Shown: positions 1-8,408, counted from the stretch's first letter. The stretch is DNA of 23,459 nucleotides from Anaerolineaceae bacterium (GCA_030620065.1 JAUXFJ010000003.1:1-23459), one strand, 5' to 3'. Translations and numbers: made by a program. The notes: generated from the letters alone by a model not told the origin.

Positions 1-957
1 CGTGACTTAATCGGCGATCTTGACTTCAGCAAAGAAGAAGTGGAAACCGTTTTGGATGTCGCATTCGATCTGAAACGCAAGCGCGCGTTGGGGGAACCAC
101 ATGCATATTTGCGCGACAAAGTCTTGGCGATGTTATTTTTCTTCTCGAGCACCCGGACACGCGGCTCATTCGAAGCCGGCATGGCGCAGCTTGGAGGTCA
201 CGCCGCTTTTATTGAAAGCCGCACAACGCAGATTTCACACGGTGATACAGAGAAAGAGATGGGTGAAATATTCGGTCGCTACTTTGATGGTATCGCCATC
301 CGTCATGTTGATTGGGGAATCGGAAATCGCTATCTCAATCTGGTAGCGGAAGCAGCGCGAGTTCCTGTCTTCAATATGCAGTGTGAGATTTATCATCCAT
401 TCCAATGCCTGGCAGACCTGATGACGATCATCGAAAAGAAAGGTCGAGACCTGCGTGGCAGGAAAATGGTTGTTTCCTGGGCTTATGCTTCATCTTATCT
501 CAAACCAATATCTGTACCACAATCCCTGATCCTTCAGATGCCGCGTTTTGGCCTAGACGTTGTACTGGCTCACCCGCCAGAATTTAAACTGATGCCTGAA
601 ATCATGGAACAAGCCGAGGTATTGGCTCGCAAATATAAGACCTGCTTTGAAATATCAGACGACATGGAAGCAGCCTTTGAAAATGCGGATATTGTTTACG
701 CAAAATCATGGGGTCCCCTGCTGACTACACATGATCCAGAGCAGGGCAAACAAATCCAGGACCAATACAAAAGCTGGATCACAGATGAGCAGAAAATGGC
801 GCTTGCAAAACCGGATGCTATCTATATGCACCCCCTACCTGCTGACCGTAATATCGAGGTTACAGATGGGGTGATGGACGGACCAAACTCGGTCGTTTTC
901 GACGAGGCCGAAAATCGTCTGCATGCCCAGAAAGCGGTGATGGCGCTAACCATGTAA
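1..957 (+). CDS. ygeW: YgeW-type knotted carbamoyltransferase, 5'-truncated by the window edge
   Basis: Member of the aspartate/ornithine carbamoyltransferase superfamily. The frame is open from base 1 and the GTG at 40 is only an internal codon: the 13 codons before it read as the usual N-terminal element (DLDFSKEE), so the true start lies outside the window. Visible motifs are the carbamoyl-phosphate loop SSTRTR, the HPFQCLAD motif (HPxQ class), and near the C-terminus HPLPADR followed by EVTDGVMDG and EAENRLHAQKAVM. The segment SWAYASSYLKPISVPQS matches the knot-forming region of the YgeW family (E. coli YgeW has a crystal structure), and separates it from plain OTCase or ATCase. It precedes a carbamate kinase by 21 bases, which suggests the catabolic direction: carbamoyl transfer from a ureido compound to phosphate. 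The natural substrate is inferred, possibly a ureidopropionate-type intermediate of purine breakdown. Confidence 0.88.
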   Translation, partial: RDLIGDLDFSKEEVETVLDVAFDLKRKRALGEPHAYLRDKVLAMLFFFSSTRTRGSFEAGMAQLGGHAAFIESRTTQISHGDTEKEMGEIFGRYFDGIAIRHVDWGIGNRYLNLVAEAARVPVFNMQCEIYHPFQCLADLMTIIEKKGRDLRGRKMVVSWAYASSYLKPISVPQSLILQMPRFGLDVVLAHPPEFKLMPEIMEQAEVLARKYKTCFEISDDMEAAFENADIVYAKSWGPLLTTHDPEQGKQIQDQYKSWITDEQKMALAKPDAIYMHPLPADRNIEVTDGVMDGPNSVVFDEAENRLHAQKAVMALTM

Positions 958-978
958 AAAGGTGATGAAGGGAGATCG

Positions 979-1935
979 ATGGATAATAACAAAAAAAGAA
1001 CAGCCGTACTTGCAATTGGGGGTAATTCGTTAATAATCGACAAAACACGCAAAACCATCCCTGACCAATTTGATGCGGTAAAACAAACCATGCATCACGT
1101 TGCAGGAATGATCGAAAATGGCTGGGATGTTATCATAACGCACGGAAACGGACCCCAGGTTGGTTTTATTTTACGCCGGTCGGAAATTGCCATCCATGAA
1201 CTGCATCCTGTCCCTCTCGATTATTGCGGAGCGGATACACAGGGTGCAATCGGCTACATGATTCAGAAGGCACTCCGGAACGAGTTTAATAAACGTAACC
1301 TAGACAAACAGGCAGTCACAGTCGTCACACAGGTTCTGGTTGATCAAAAAGATCCCGCATTTGAGCACCCATCCAAGCCGATCGGCTCATTTGTTGATGA
1401 ACAAACAGCCATTGAACGTGGTAACGAAGGTCAGGTTTTTATTGAAGATGCTGGCAGAGGATGGCGGCGTGTAGTTCCATCTCCACTTCCCCAAAAAATC
1501 ATTGAAGTAGATGCAATTGAGAGTCTGATAAATCTCGGCTTCATTGTGATCGCCGTCGGCGGTGGCGGCATACCGGTTATTGAGAAAAAGAATAAGGAAT
1601 TACGCGGCGTTGAAGCGGTGATCGACAAAGACTATGCCTCCAGTTTGTTGGCTAACTCAATAAACGCGGATTTACTGCTGATTTCCACCGCGATCGAAAA
1701 GGTTGCTCTCAATTTCAATACACCACAACAAACCTGGATCGACAAGATGACCGTATCCGAAGCAGAACAATATATTAATAAAGGTCATTTTATGCCTGGA
1801 AGCATGCTGCCAAAGGTCAACGCTTGTATAGAATTTATCAAAAGGGGCGGCAAGCTTGCATTAATAACGGATCCACCCAACATACAGCGCGCCCTGAAAG
1901 GCGATACGGGAACATGGATCGTACCGGATAAATAG
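979..1935 (+). CDS. arcC: Carbamate kinase (ArcC/YqeA family)
   Basis: Cytosolic amino-acid-kinase-fold enzyme, expected to catalyse carbamoyl phosphate + ADP to carbamate + ATP. The N-terminus has the ALAIGGNSL phosphate loop, followed by ITHGNGPQVGF and a DYCGADTQGAIGYMIQ segment, all typical of carbamate kinases; AVGGGGIPV and VIDKDYASSLLA, the nucleotide- and substrate-site elements, lie in the middle. Its 318 residues are the usual length for the family. The ATG at 979 has an AAGGGAG ribosome site just upstream (968-974). It sits 21 bases behind the YgeW-type carbamoyltransferase, so the two enzymes can pass on carbamoyl phosphate and gain one ATP per carbamoyl group. In E. coli the paralogue next to ygeW is yqeA; I use the general symbol arcC because the arginine deiminase role is not indicated here. 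Confidence 0.93.
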   Translation: MDNNKKRTAVLAIGGNSLIIDKTRKTIPDQFDAVKQTMHHVAGMIENGWDVIITHGNGPQVGFILRRSEIAIHELHPVPLDYCGADTQGAIGYMIQKALRNEFNKRNLDKQAVTVVTQVLVDQKDPAFEHPSKPIGSFVDEQTAIERGNEGQVFIEDAGRGWRRVVPSPLPQKIIEVDAIESLINLGFIVIAVGGGGIPVIEKKNKELRGVEAVIDKDYASSLLANSINADLLLISTAIEKVALNFNTPQQTWIDKMTVSEAEQYINKGHFMPGSMLPKVNACIEFIKRGGKLALITDPPNIQRALKGDTGTWIVPDK

Positions 1936-2028
1936 AAGTATTTAATTATTACAATCAATGTAAATGATGTCATCCTGCCTGTAAAATACAGGATAAATAT
2001 CTATAGACGAAGATTTCGTTTCACTGTA

Positions 2029-2037
2029 TGCTATAAC
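2029..2037 (+). promoter_or_regulatory. Extended -10 promoter candidate for the ABC importer
   Basis: TGC followed by TATAAC (2032-2037) gives an extended -10 element with five of six consensus bases. No convincing -35 hexamer is seen at the right distance, which is common with extended -10 promoters. It would start a transcript near 2044 with an untranslated leader of about 128 bases before the substrate-binding protein gene. The same TGC-TATAA pattern appears in the promoter at 18466. Confidence 0.45.
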
Positions 2038-2093
2038 TAACTATGCAGGTTGTATCCAAAAAAATTATCCAATATCCATCGGATTTCTTTTTG

Positions 2094-2102
2094 AAAGGAG
2101 GT
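2094..2102 (+). promoter_or_regulatory. Orphan perfect Shine-Dalgarno sequence in the bmp leader
   Basis: AAAGGAGGT is a full match to the anti-Shine-Dalgarno sequence, but it is about 70 bases upstream of the ATG at 2172, which has its own GGAGGAG (2161-2167). A GTG at 2103 opens only a 13-codon frame and is too close to the site. It may be a standby site for ribosomes or part of a regulatory leader; the sequence alone does not decide. Confidence 0.35.
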
Positions 2103-2171
2103 GTGTTTTATAGAATATCTTGGCAACAATTGATCAGGAAATAAACATTAGATTCACTATGGAGGAGTATC

Positions 2172-3383
2172 ATGAAAAAGAGTTCTGTATGGCTCATCAT
2201 TACTCTGCTCGTTCTTTTAGTTGCCGCATGCGGTGGAGCAGAGGAAACTGAAGAAGTAGTCGGGGGGTTTCAAATCCCAGCAATAGAAGATGGTAAATTT
2301 AACGTAGCAATGGTACTGATAGGTCCCCATGATGATGGTGGCTGGTCACAAGCCCACTTTGAAGGACTGGAATACGTCGCTGAAAACCTGGATGACGTTC
2401 ACGTTGCATACATTGAAAATGTGCCAGAAGGAGCGGATTCCGAGCAGATTTTCCGAAGTCTATCCCGGAAGGGATTCGATCTGATCTTTGGTACATCCTT
2501 TGGATACATGGATGGCATGGAAATCGTTGCCGAGGAATTTCCTGATACCATTTACATCCATATAAGTGGCTATAAATCAAACGGGGAAAATTTTGGCAAC
2601 CTGTTTGGTGCAATGGAGAACATGAAGTACCTGGCAGGAATGCTGGCTGGTGCCCGAGCGAAAATGGATGGAAATCCAAAACTTGGTTATATGGCAACTT
2701 TCCCGATCCCGGAAGAAATACGCTTAGGGAATGCCATCGCCTTGGGAATGTTGGAAACATGCCCAGAATGCACCCTAGATGTACGCTGGATCAACACCTG
2801 GCACGACCCAATAGTAGAAAAGGATGCCGCCGCTTCATTGTTTGATGCAGGGGCTCAGGTCGTATTCACTGGTGCAGACACTCCTGCCGTTGCAGATGTT
2901 GCCCAAGAAAAAGGTAAATGGGGTGTCACCTATGACTGGTTCGGCTCATGCAAAGTTGATGCTTGCCTGACTGCACCTTATTGGAATTGGGGTCCTGTTT
3001 ACCAGTCAATCACTAAAGGCGTTATCGATGGCACTTACGAAGTGGGCTGGGACTATTTTGATGCTGAAACGGGCGCTCTGGGTTTATTTGGCTTCATGGA
3101 TGGAGAGGATATGACTTCTGGGGTTTCTGAATTACCGCCAGAAGTTATCCAGTTAGTCAAAGACACACTTGCGCAAATGCTCGCAGGTCAATTTAACCGC
3201 TTCGATGTATTTTCAGGAGAAATACTCGATAACCAGGATGCAGTTGTTGTGCCTGCGGGTGAGAAAATGAAACAGGCAGACCTGGATCAATTCCCACCTG
3301 GTGCACCGGGTCTTGAATGTGAATACTGCATGTACTGGTGGTCGGAGGGAATCACAGCAGAACTACCAGAGCTTGGCGAGTAA
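2172..3383 (+). CDS. BMP/PnrA-family substrate-binding lipoprotein of an ABC importer
   Basis: Extracytoplasmic solute receptor of a nucleoside/purine-type ABC importer. The signal peptide is hydrophobic from residue 6 and ends in a lipobox, VAAC, with Cys20 as the lipid anchor. The mature part starts with the BMP core (FNVAMVLIGPHDDGGWSQAH, where family members place ligand contacts), then SRKGFDLIFGTSFGYMDGM and AMENMKYLAGMLAGA, typical of this family; in other regions AAASLFDAGAQVVFTGAD matches the hinge part. At 403 residues it is somewhat longer than classical PnrA proteins. Six cysteines occur in pairs (CPEC, CKVDAC, CEYC), which is unusual for an exported receptor and may give disulfides. 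The start is fixed by GGAGGAG at 2161. The position next to YgeW/ArcC and HydA points to a purine base, ureide or nucleoside as ligand, but this is inference. Confidence 0.9.
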   Translation: MKKSSVWLIITLLVLLVAACGGAEETEEVVGGFQIPAIEDGKFNVAMVLIGPHDDGGWSQAHFEGLEYVAENLDDVHVAYIENVPEGADSEQIFRSLSRKGFDLIFGTSFGYMDGMEIVAEEFPDTIYIHISGYKSNGENFGNLFGAMENMKYLAGMLAGARAKMDGNPKLGYMATFPIPEEIRLGNAIALGMLETCPECTLDVRWINTWHDPIVEKDAAASLFDAGAQVVFTGADTPAVADVAQEKGKWGVTYDWFGSCKVDACLTAPYWNWGPVYQSITKGVIDGTYEVGWDYFDAETGALGLFGFMDGEDMTSGVSELPPEVIQLVKDTLAQMLAGQFNRFDVFSGEILDNQDAVVVPAGEKMKQADLDQFPPGAPGLECEYCMYWWSEGITAELPELGE

Positions 3384-3394
3384 TAGATCAACCG

Positions 3395-3433
3395 AATTGG
3401 GGCCGGAACTAGCACAAGGTTTCGGCCCTAGTT
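3395..3433 (+). terminator. Hairpin between receptor and ATPase genes (attenuator or mRNA stabiliser)
   Basis: A stem of ten pairs (3400-3409 with 3419-3428, one G-U pair) and a nine-base loop, extendable by five outer pairs to 3395/3433. The downstream side is only weakly T-rich (GTTTGATT). Such a hairpin directly after a receptor gene usually lets the receptor be made in excess over the ATPase and permeases by partial termination or by 3' end protection. Confidence 0.6.
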
Positions 3434-3482
3434 TGATTACACAGGATAAATTAGTCTTAATTCGTCAATAAGTGAACTCATT

Positions 3483-5048
3483 GTGACATTATCCACTATC
3501 CCAACAGACTTAAACGAACCCAATTTTGTTGTTGATATGCAGGGAATTGTAAAACGATTTCCTGGTGTTCTGGCGAATGATCACGTTGATTTTGAGCTTC
3601 GGCAGGGAGAGATCCATGCACTTCTAGGAGAGAATGGCGCCGGGAAAAGCACGCTGATGAACATCCTGGCAGGACTTTACAACCAGGATACAGGAGTCAT
3701 CCATGTAAAAGAGCAAAATGTTTCCTTCAACTCCCCGAAGGACGCAATCGATATGGGTATTGGAATGGTTCATCAACACTTCATGCTCGTCCCAACACAA
3801 ACCGTAACAGAAAATATCTTGCTTGGATTAGATGAACCCCGCTTTCGTCTGCGCCTGAATAAATATGATAAAAAGGTTGCTCAACTTGGAAATAAATTTG
3901 GTCTACTTGTTGATCCAAGTGCGAAAATCTGGCAGTTATCTGTGGGAGAACAACAACGCGTCGAAATTTTAAAAATGTTATACCGCGGCGCTGATATCTT
4001 TATCATGGACGAACCAACCGCGGTTCTGGCTCCCTCGGAAATTGACTCCCTATTTGATAACCTAAGGACGATGATCCATGAAGGGAAATCCATTATTTTC
4101 ATCAGTCATAAACTGCAGGAAGTGATGTCTATCTCCGATCGGATCACAGTATTACGCAAAGGTAAAGTTACAGCAGAAGGCATTGAAACAAAAAATACTA
4201 CCCGGCAAGAACTAGCGAAACTTATGGTTGGCCGCGATGTTGTCTTCACATTAGACAAAAAAGTAAAGGAAGCCGGCGATATCGTTCTTTCAATTGAGAA
4301 TGTCCACGCACTAAACGACAAAGGTTTGCCTGCCCTTCAAGGTGTATCGTTAGGAGTACATTCCGGTGAAGTGCTTGGTCTTGCTGGAGTCGCTGGCAAC
4401 GGGCAACGAGAATTAGCGCAGGTGATATCAGGGTTGCGAAATTCCGCCGATGGACGCGTCTTACTCAATGGTCAACAAATAAGCAACAGACCAGTCCGTT
4501 CAGGCATTGATCGAGGTGTTGCGTACATACCTGAAGATAGAACACATGTAGGCAGTTCGCCTAACCTGAGTGTCACAGATAACGTAATAATGAAGATTTA
4601 CCGGAATCCTCCGATTTCAAAGGGACTGGCAATTAATTCAGCAGAAGCATCTTCTTTCGCTGAAGATTTAAAGGTGAAATACGATATTATTGTTCCTACT
4701 ATTGAAACCCCTGTCCGTCTTTTATCAGGTGGAAACCTTCAACGCGTGATTCTCTCAAGAGAGCTCTCCGGCAAACCATCAGCTTTGATAGCAGTTCAAC
4801 CCACACGTGGGCTCGATGTGGGGGCAATTGAGGGAGTCCACAAACTTTTACTCGAACAACGTGAAGCTGGTACTGCTATTCTTCTAATATCCGAAGAATT
4901 AGAAGAGCTAATCGCCTTAAGTGATCGCATCGCCGTAATTTATGAAGGTCAGATAATGGGTATTATCGAAGACGCTGATATTGAAACAATTGGTCTGATG
5001 ATGACAGGCACTAAACTCGAAGAGATTAGTGCTCCAGGAGTTGGTTGA
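3483..5048 (+). CDS. Double ATPase subunit of a nucleoside/purine-type ABC importer (NupO/YufO-like)
   Basis: Cytosolic energy-coupling subunit with two fused nucleotide-binding domains, as in the NupO/YufO and sugar-type (RbsA) importers. Domain 1 (about 15-255): Walker A GENGAGKST (49-57), signature LSVGEQQ (152-158), Walker B IFIMDEP (172-178), then SHKLQEV. Domain 2 (about 265-510): the Walker A site is degenerate (AGVAGNGQRE, no lysine), the signature LSGGNLQR (414-421) is intact, and the Walker B Asp-Glu is altered (ALIAVQPTRGLD). One degenerate site is normal in this subfamily. I use the GTG at 3483 as start; no good ribosome site is seen there, and conserved similarity begins only near VVDMQGIVKRFPG, so a slightly later start is possible. 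It runs to one base before the first permease. Confidence 0.93.
   Translation: MTLSTIPTDLNEPNFVVDMQGIVKRFPGVLANDHVDFELRQGEIHALLGENGAGKSTLMNILAGLYNQDTGVIHVKEQNVSFNSPKDAIDMGIGMVHQHFMLVPTQTVTENILLGLDEPRFRLRLNKYDKKVAQLGNKFGLLVDPSAKIWQLSVGEQQRVEILKMLYRGADIFIMDEPTAVLAPSEIDSLFDNLRTMIHEGKSIIFISHKLQEVMSISDRITVLRKGKVTAEGIETKNTTRQELAKLMVGRDVVFTLDKKVKEAGDIVLSIENVHALNDKGLPALQGVSLGVHSGEVLGLAGVAGNGQRELAQVISGLRNSADGRVLLNGQQISNRPVRSGIDRGVAYIPEDRTHVGSSPNLSVTDNVIMKIYRNPPISKGLAINSAEASSFAEDLKVKYDIIVPTIETPVRLLSGGNLQRVILSRELSGKPSALIAVQPTRGLDVGAIEGVHKLLLEQREAGTAILLISEELEELIALSDRIAVIYEGQIMGIIEDADIETIGLMMTGTKLEEISAPGVG
5036..5040 (+). promoter_or_regulatory. Ribosome binding site fixing the permease start at 5050
   Basis: AGGAG lies nine bases before the ATG at 5050 and inside the last codons of the ATPase gene. 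It argues against the in-frame GTG at 5029 as start. Confidence 0.65.
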
Positions 5049-5049
5049 C

Positions 5050-6183
5050 ATGACGGATACCACTCCATCAGCATCGCAAAAGAGAAGGAGGTTCCCATTC
5101 AGGGTACAAATCGAGCAGCGTATTGACCTGCCATCACGCTTATATCAATTTCTCGTTTCCTTCCTGGCTTTAATAGTCGCTCTGATTTTAGGTGGCATTC
5201 TGATATCCATGGCTGGGGGAGACCCATTTCGCTCTTATGCTCATATCGCACGCGCTTCTTTTGGAAGCACCGGCGTACTTTCAGATACAATCGTAAAAGC
5301 AACACCACTAATTCTCGTAGGTCTAGCGTGCACAGTAGCCTTCAGCATGCGCCTCTGGAATATAGGCGCTGAAGGTCAGCTGTTTATGGGAGCATTCGGT
5401 GCCAGCACGGTTGTATTGCTGCCGATTTTACCTGCAGATACATCCCCCTGGATTTTCATACCGGTGATGATAATTGCCGGAGCACTTGCGGGAGCACTTT
5501 GGGGCTCGATACCTGGATTATTAAAGGCCTACCTGAACGTAAATGAAATCATCACATCGCTTATGCTGAATTATGTCGCATTTGCCTGGGTAAATTTCTT
5601 TATCTTTGCTGTTTGGAGTGAAGGCGGGTTTCAGATGAGCCCTATGTTCCCGAAAACAGCCTGGCTCCCAAGATTGGCGGATTATGCCGAAAGCATACCT
5701 GCGTTTCGCGGGTTAACCACCCATTTGGGATTTATATTTGGATTAATTCTTGCTTTCGTCGTCTGGTTTATTCTTTATCGCAGCAAATGGGGATACGAAA
5801 TCAGGCTAATTGGAGACAACCCGCGAGCAGCCGAGTACGCTGGCTTGAACATAAAACGAAATATCATCCTGGTTATGATGTTGTCTGGTGGGCTGGCTGG
5901 GTTGGCTGGTATGTCTGAAATTACAGGTGTTGTACATAGACTGCAAGGTTCTATCTCACCAGGATATGGATTTACAGGTATTATTATTGCCTGGTTAGCG
6001 AGATTAAACCCGTTTGCTGTCGTAATTGTTTCAATTTTATTTGGAGCTCTTCTTCTGGCAGGAAGAGAGATCCAGCCATCTGGCATCCCCAAGATGATAC
6101 AAGGTATTATCCTGGTATGTTTGATCGCCAGTGAATTCTTTTTGCGCTACCGTGTTCGCGTAATCCGCATTGGGGAGGATTGA
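5050..6183 (+). CDS. ABC importer permease, NupP/YufP-like (BPD_transp_2 family)
   Basis: Polytopic inner-membrane subunit forming half of the translocation channel. A charged, Arg/Lys-rich N-terminus is followed by about ten hydrophobic segments. Family hallmarks are the RLWNIGAEGQLFMGA motif, the LNVNEIITSLMLNYVA segment that contacts the ATPase, and IRLIGDNPRAAEYAGLNIKR followed by LSGGLAGLAG and GYGFTGIIIAWLARLNP. At 377 residues from the ATG it fits the usual length. I prefer the ATG at 5050 to the GTG at 5029 because AGGAG precedes it and it begins one base after the ATPase stop. The second permease follows after three bases, so receptor, ATPase and both permeases form one operon. Confidence 0.92.
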   Translation: MTDTTPSASQKRRRFPFRVQIEQRIDLPSRLYQFLVSFLALIVALILGGILISMAGGDPFRSYAHIARASFGSTGVLSDTIVKATPLILVGLACTVAFSMRLWNIGAEGQLFMGAFGASTVVLLPILPADTSPWIFIPVMIIAGALAGALWGSIPGLLKAYLNVNEIITSLMLNYVAFAWVNFFIFAVWSEGGFQMSPMFPKTAWLPRLADYAESIPAFRGLTTHLGFIFGLILAFVVWFILYRSKWGYEIRLIGDNPRAAEYAGLNIKRNIILVMMLSGGLAGLAGMSEITGVVHRLQGSISPGYGFTGIIIAWLARLNPFAVVIVSILFGALLLAGREIQPSGIPKMIQGIILVCLIASEFFLRYRVRVIRIGED

Positions 6184-6186
6184 TCA

Positions 6187-7155
6187 ATGGATTTAATCAT
6201 TATTCTTCAAGCGGGAGTCGCAAGTGGAACAGTTCTCCTGTACGCGACTATCGGAGAACTCTTTGCTGAGCGTTCCGGTATTATCAGTCTTGGTGTTGAA
6301 GGTATGATGCTGCTGGGTGCTATGAGTGCTTATAGTGTTGCCCTCTCAACCGGCAATCCCTGGCTTGGTGTACTCGTCGGTATGATAGCAGCAGCATTAT
6401 TCAGTCAGATTCATGCTTTCATCACCATTACGCTTCAAGCAGATCAGGTAGTCAGCGGGCTTGCCTTGACTTTCCTTGGCGCTGGTATCAGTCTGGTGCT
6501 CGGTGAAGGTTTAAGTAAAGCTGGTGCTGTGTCCCTGTTGCCTTCATTCTCTGTACCGCTCCTATCTCAAATCCCAATCCTCGGAGAAATATTTTTCACC
6601 CGACAAAGCGTGCTCGTATATATCGGGTACATTTTTACGCCTTTAGCCGCCTACTATATTAACAAGACTCGTCCCGGTTTGCATTTAAGAGCCGTTGGTG
6701 AATACCCAGCCGCTGCAGATTCAATGGGAGTGAATGTTTATCTTGTACGATACTTCTATGTATTTGTAGGTGGGCTGCTGGCCGGGTTAGCAGGAGCTAC
6801 AATAAGTTTAGCCATTTCTCCAGGGTGGTTTAGTGAACTTACGACAGCGGGACAAGGATGGGTAGCGATTGGTCTTGTGATATTCGCTCAGTGGAATCCT
6901 TGGAGAGCGGCTTTTGGTTCCTATATATTTGGTGCGCTCAGGCGTTTGATCCTCGATATTCAGGGACCCGTAGTCTTGCTCGGTATGGCGAACCCATTTT
7001 ATTACAATCCATACTGGGGTTTCTTCTTACAAATGATCCCATATTTATTTACAATTATTGTACTGGTGATTGGTTCTCGAGAAGCCATGCGTAAGCGAGT
7101 GGGCGCCCCAGCTGCTCTTGGTAAACCGTATGTGCGTGGAGAACGTGGATTATGA
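6187..7155 (+). CDS. ABC importer permease, NupQ/YufQ-like (BPD_transp_2 family)
   Basis: Second channel subunit of the importer. It has about nine membrane segments and the family motifs LFAERSGIISLGVEGMMLLGA, LQADQVVSGLALTFLGAGIS, LRAVGEYPAAADSMGVNVY and LAGLAGATISLA, with GQGWVAIGLVIFAQWNPWRA near the C-terminus; this order and the 322-residue length are typical of the shorter partner of NupP. A GGGAGG site lies just before the ATG at 6187. Its TGA overlaps the ATG of the next gene by four bases, which couples the importer to the threonine-synthase-like enzyme and suggests that the imported compound is the starting point for the enzymes downstream. Confidence 0.92.
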   Translation: MDLIIILQAGVASGTVLLYATIGELFAERSGIISLGVEGMMLLGAMSAYSVALSTGNPWLGVLVGMIAAALFSQIHAFITITLQADQVVSGLALTFLGAGISLVLGEGLSKAGAVSLLPSFSVPLLSQIPILGEIFFTRQSVLVYIGYIFTPLAAYYINKTRPGLHLRAVGEYPAAADSMGVNVYLVRYFYVFVGGLLAGLAGATISLAISPGWFSELTTAGQGWVAIGLVIFAQWNPWRAAFGSYIFGALRRLILDIQGPVVLLGMANPFYYNPYWGFFLQMIPYLFTIIVLVIGSREAMRKRVGAPAALGKPYVRGERGL

Positions 7156-8408
7156 TAGACAACTTCATCGGATACAAATGTTCTCTTTGTGGCAACGAAT
7201 TCGGTCCCGATGATATTGTCTATACATGCCCCGACGATGGGGGAAATCTGGATGTAATCCTGAATTTCGATCTGATTCGCCAAACGACCTCCATAGATGA
7301 AGTGCTCCATTCTTCTAACCAATCTTTATGGAGATACCTGCCTCTCCTCCCCGTAAGAGATCCTGGTTTTGAAGAGACTCCGCTCAAAGCAGCCGGTTGG
7401 ACACCAGTTTTTTCATCAAGGAGACTTTCATCTACTCTTGGAATAAACCAACTATGGGTAAAAGACGAGAGCCGTAACCCTACTGCAAGCTTCAAGGACC
7501 GCGCCAGTGCAATCGTTGTTGCAAAAGCGCAGGAAATTCAAGCCAAGGTAATTGTGACAGCCTCGACCGGTAACGCCGGTGCAGCACTGGCCGGGATGGC
7601 AGCCGCGGTCGGGCAGAAAGCCGTTATCTTTGCACCACGCTCCGCACCGCCAGCGAAGGTCGCCCAGTTGCTGATTTACGGAGCGAAAGTCTTCCTGGTT
7701 GATGGTTCCTACGATGATGCATTTGATCTGACCATCCAAGCCGCCCAGGAATTTGGCTGGTACTGCAGAAATACCGGATACAACCCTTTTACAGCGGAGG
7801 GTAAAAAAACTGCTGCGTATGAAATCTGGGAATGGGGAATGAAAGATGGTAAATGGCAAACGGAAAATGGAAAAACACCTGTTGTTTTTGTTTCAGTGGG
7901 AGATGGAAACATTATTTCGGGCATACATAAAGGATTCAAAGACTTACTTGCCCTGGGATGGATACACGAGATACCTCGCATCTTTGGTGTCCAGGCAGAA
8001 GGATCAGCAGCAATCGCGAACGCATTCCAAGCCGGCGGCGAACAAATCACACCTGTATCCGCGAATACGATTGCCGATAGCATTTCAGTCGACCTCCCCC
8101 GAGATGGTGTTCGTGCAATTCGGGCAGCTGCAGAAACTGGAGGTGCCTTTATTACAGTAAGTGATGACGAAATCATCACAGCCATAGCTGAGCTTGGTAA
8201 AATCGGGGTTTTTGCAGAACCAGCAGGTGCTGCTTCACTTGCAGGTCTTCGTTCTGCTCTGCGTGAGGGGTTGGTTGATCCAGATACACCTGTCCTGGTT
8301 ATCAACACTGGCAGTGGTTTGAAAGATGTCAATGCTGCAATGAGTGCAGTTGGTGAAGCGCCTATCATCGAACCCTCATTAAAAGCTGTTCGACAGGTGA
8401 TAAAATAA
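7152..8408 (+). CDS. Threonine-synthase-like PLP enzyme with N-terminal zinc-ribbon remnant
   Basis: Fold-type II PLP enzyme of the threonine synthase group. The N-terminus looks like a zinc ribbon: CSLC at 10-13 and CP at 26-27, but the fourth ligand is replaced (CPDDGG where relatives have CPxCGG). The PLP lysine is Lys115 in NPTASFKDR, the phosphate-binding loop is STGNAGAA (138-145), and the C-terminal EPAGAASLAGL matches ThrC proteins. It may simply be ThrC, making threonine from phosphohomoserine. However, it is translationally coupled to a purine-type importer and no other threonine or homoserine gene is near, so a dedicated lyase or beta-replacement role in the catabolic route is a fair alternative. 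An insert near 224-238 (MKDGKWQTENGK) is rich in repeated ATGG-type DNA and may be a recent local expansion. Confidence 0.85.
   Translation: MIDNFIGYKCSLCGNEFGPDDIVYTCPDDGGNLDVILNFDLIRQTTSIDEVLHSSNQSLWRYLPLLPVRDPGFEETPLKAAGWTPVFSSRRLSSTLGINQLWVKDESRNPTASFKDRASAIVVAKAQEIQAKVIVTASTGNAGAALAGMAAAVGQKAVIFAPRSAPPAKVAQLLIYGAKVFLVDGSYDDAFDLTIQAAQEFGWYCRNTGYNPFTAEGKKTAAYEIWEWGMKDGKWQTENGKTPVVFVSVGDGNIISGIHKGFKDLLALGWIHEIPRIFGVQAEGSAAIANAFQAGGEQITPVSANTIADSISVDLPRDGVRAIRAAAETGGAFITVSDDEIITAIAELGKIGVFAEPAGAASLAGLRSALREGLVDPDTPVLVINTGSGLKDVNAAMSAVGEAPIIEPSLKAVRQVIK

Noticed and set aside
1978..1992. Small hairpin CCTGTA-AAA-TACAGG after the carbamate kinase gene as a terminator.
   Set aside because: Stem of six pairs with a three-base loop and no T-run after it; too weak to call.
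2103..2144. A 13-codon leader peptide starting at GTG 2103 after the perfect Shine-Dalgarno sequence.
   Set aside because: The start would directly touch the ribosome site, and the encoded peptide has no run of regulatory codons.
2020..2171. Purine riboswitch in the leader of the purine-type importer.
   Set aside because: The conserved three-way junction core and the two loop sequences could not be found; only the orphan Shine-Dalgarno site stands out.
2299..2760. Antisense open frame of 153 codons under the BMP receptor gene.
   Set aside because: The sense frame is a convincing lipoprotein; the antisense reading has no start context or known domain.
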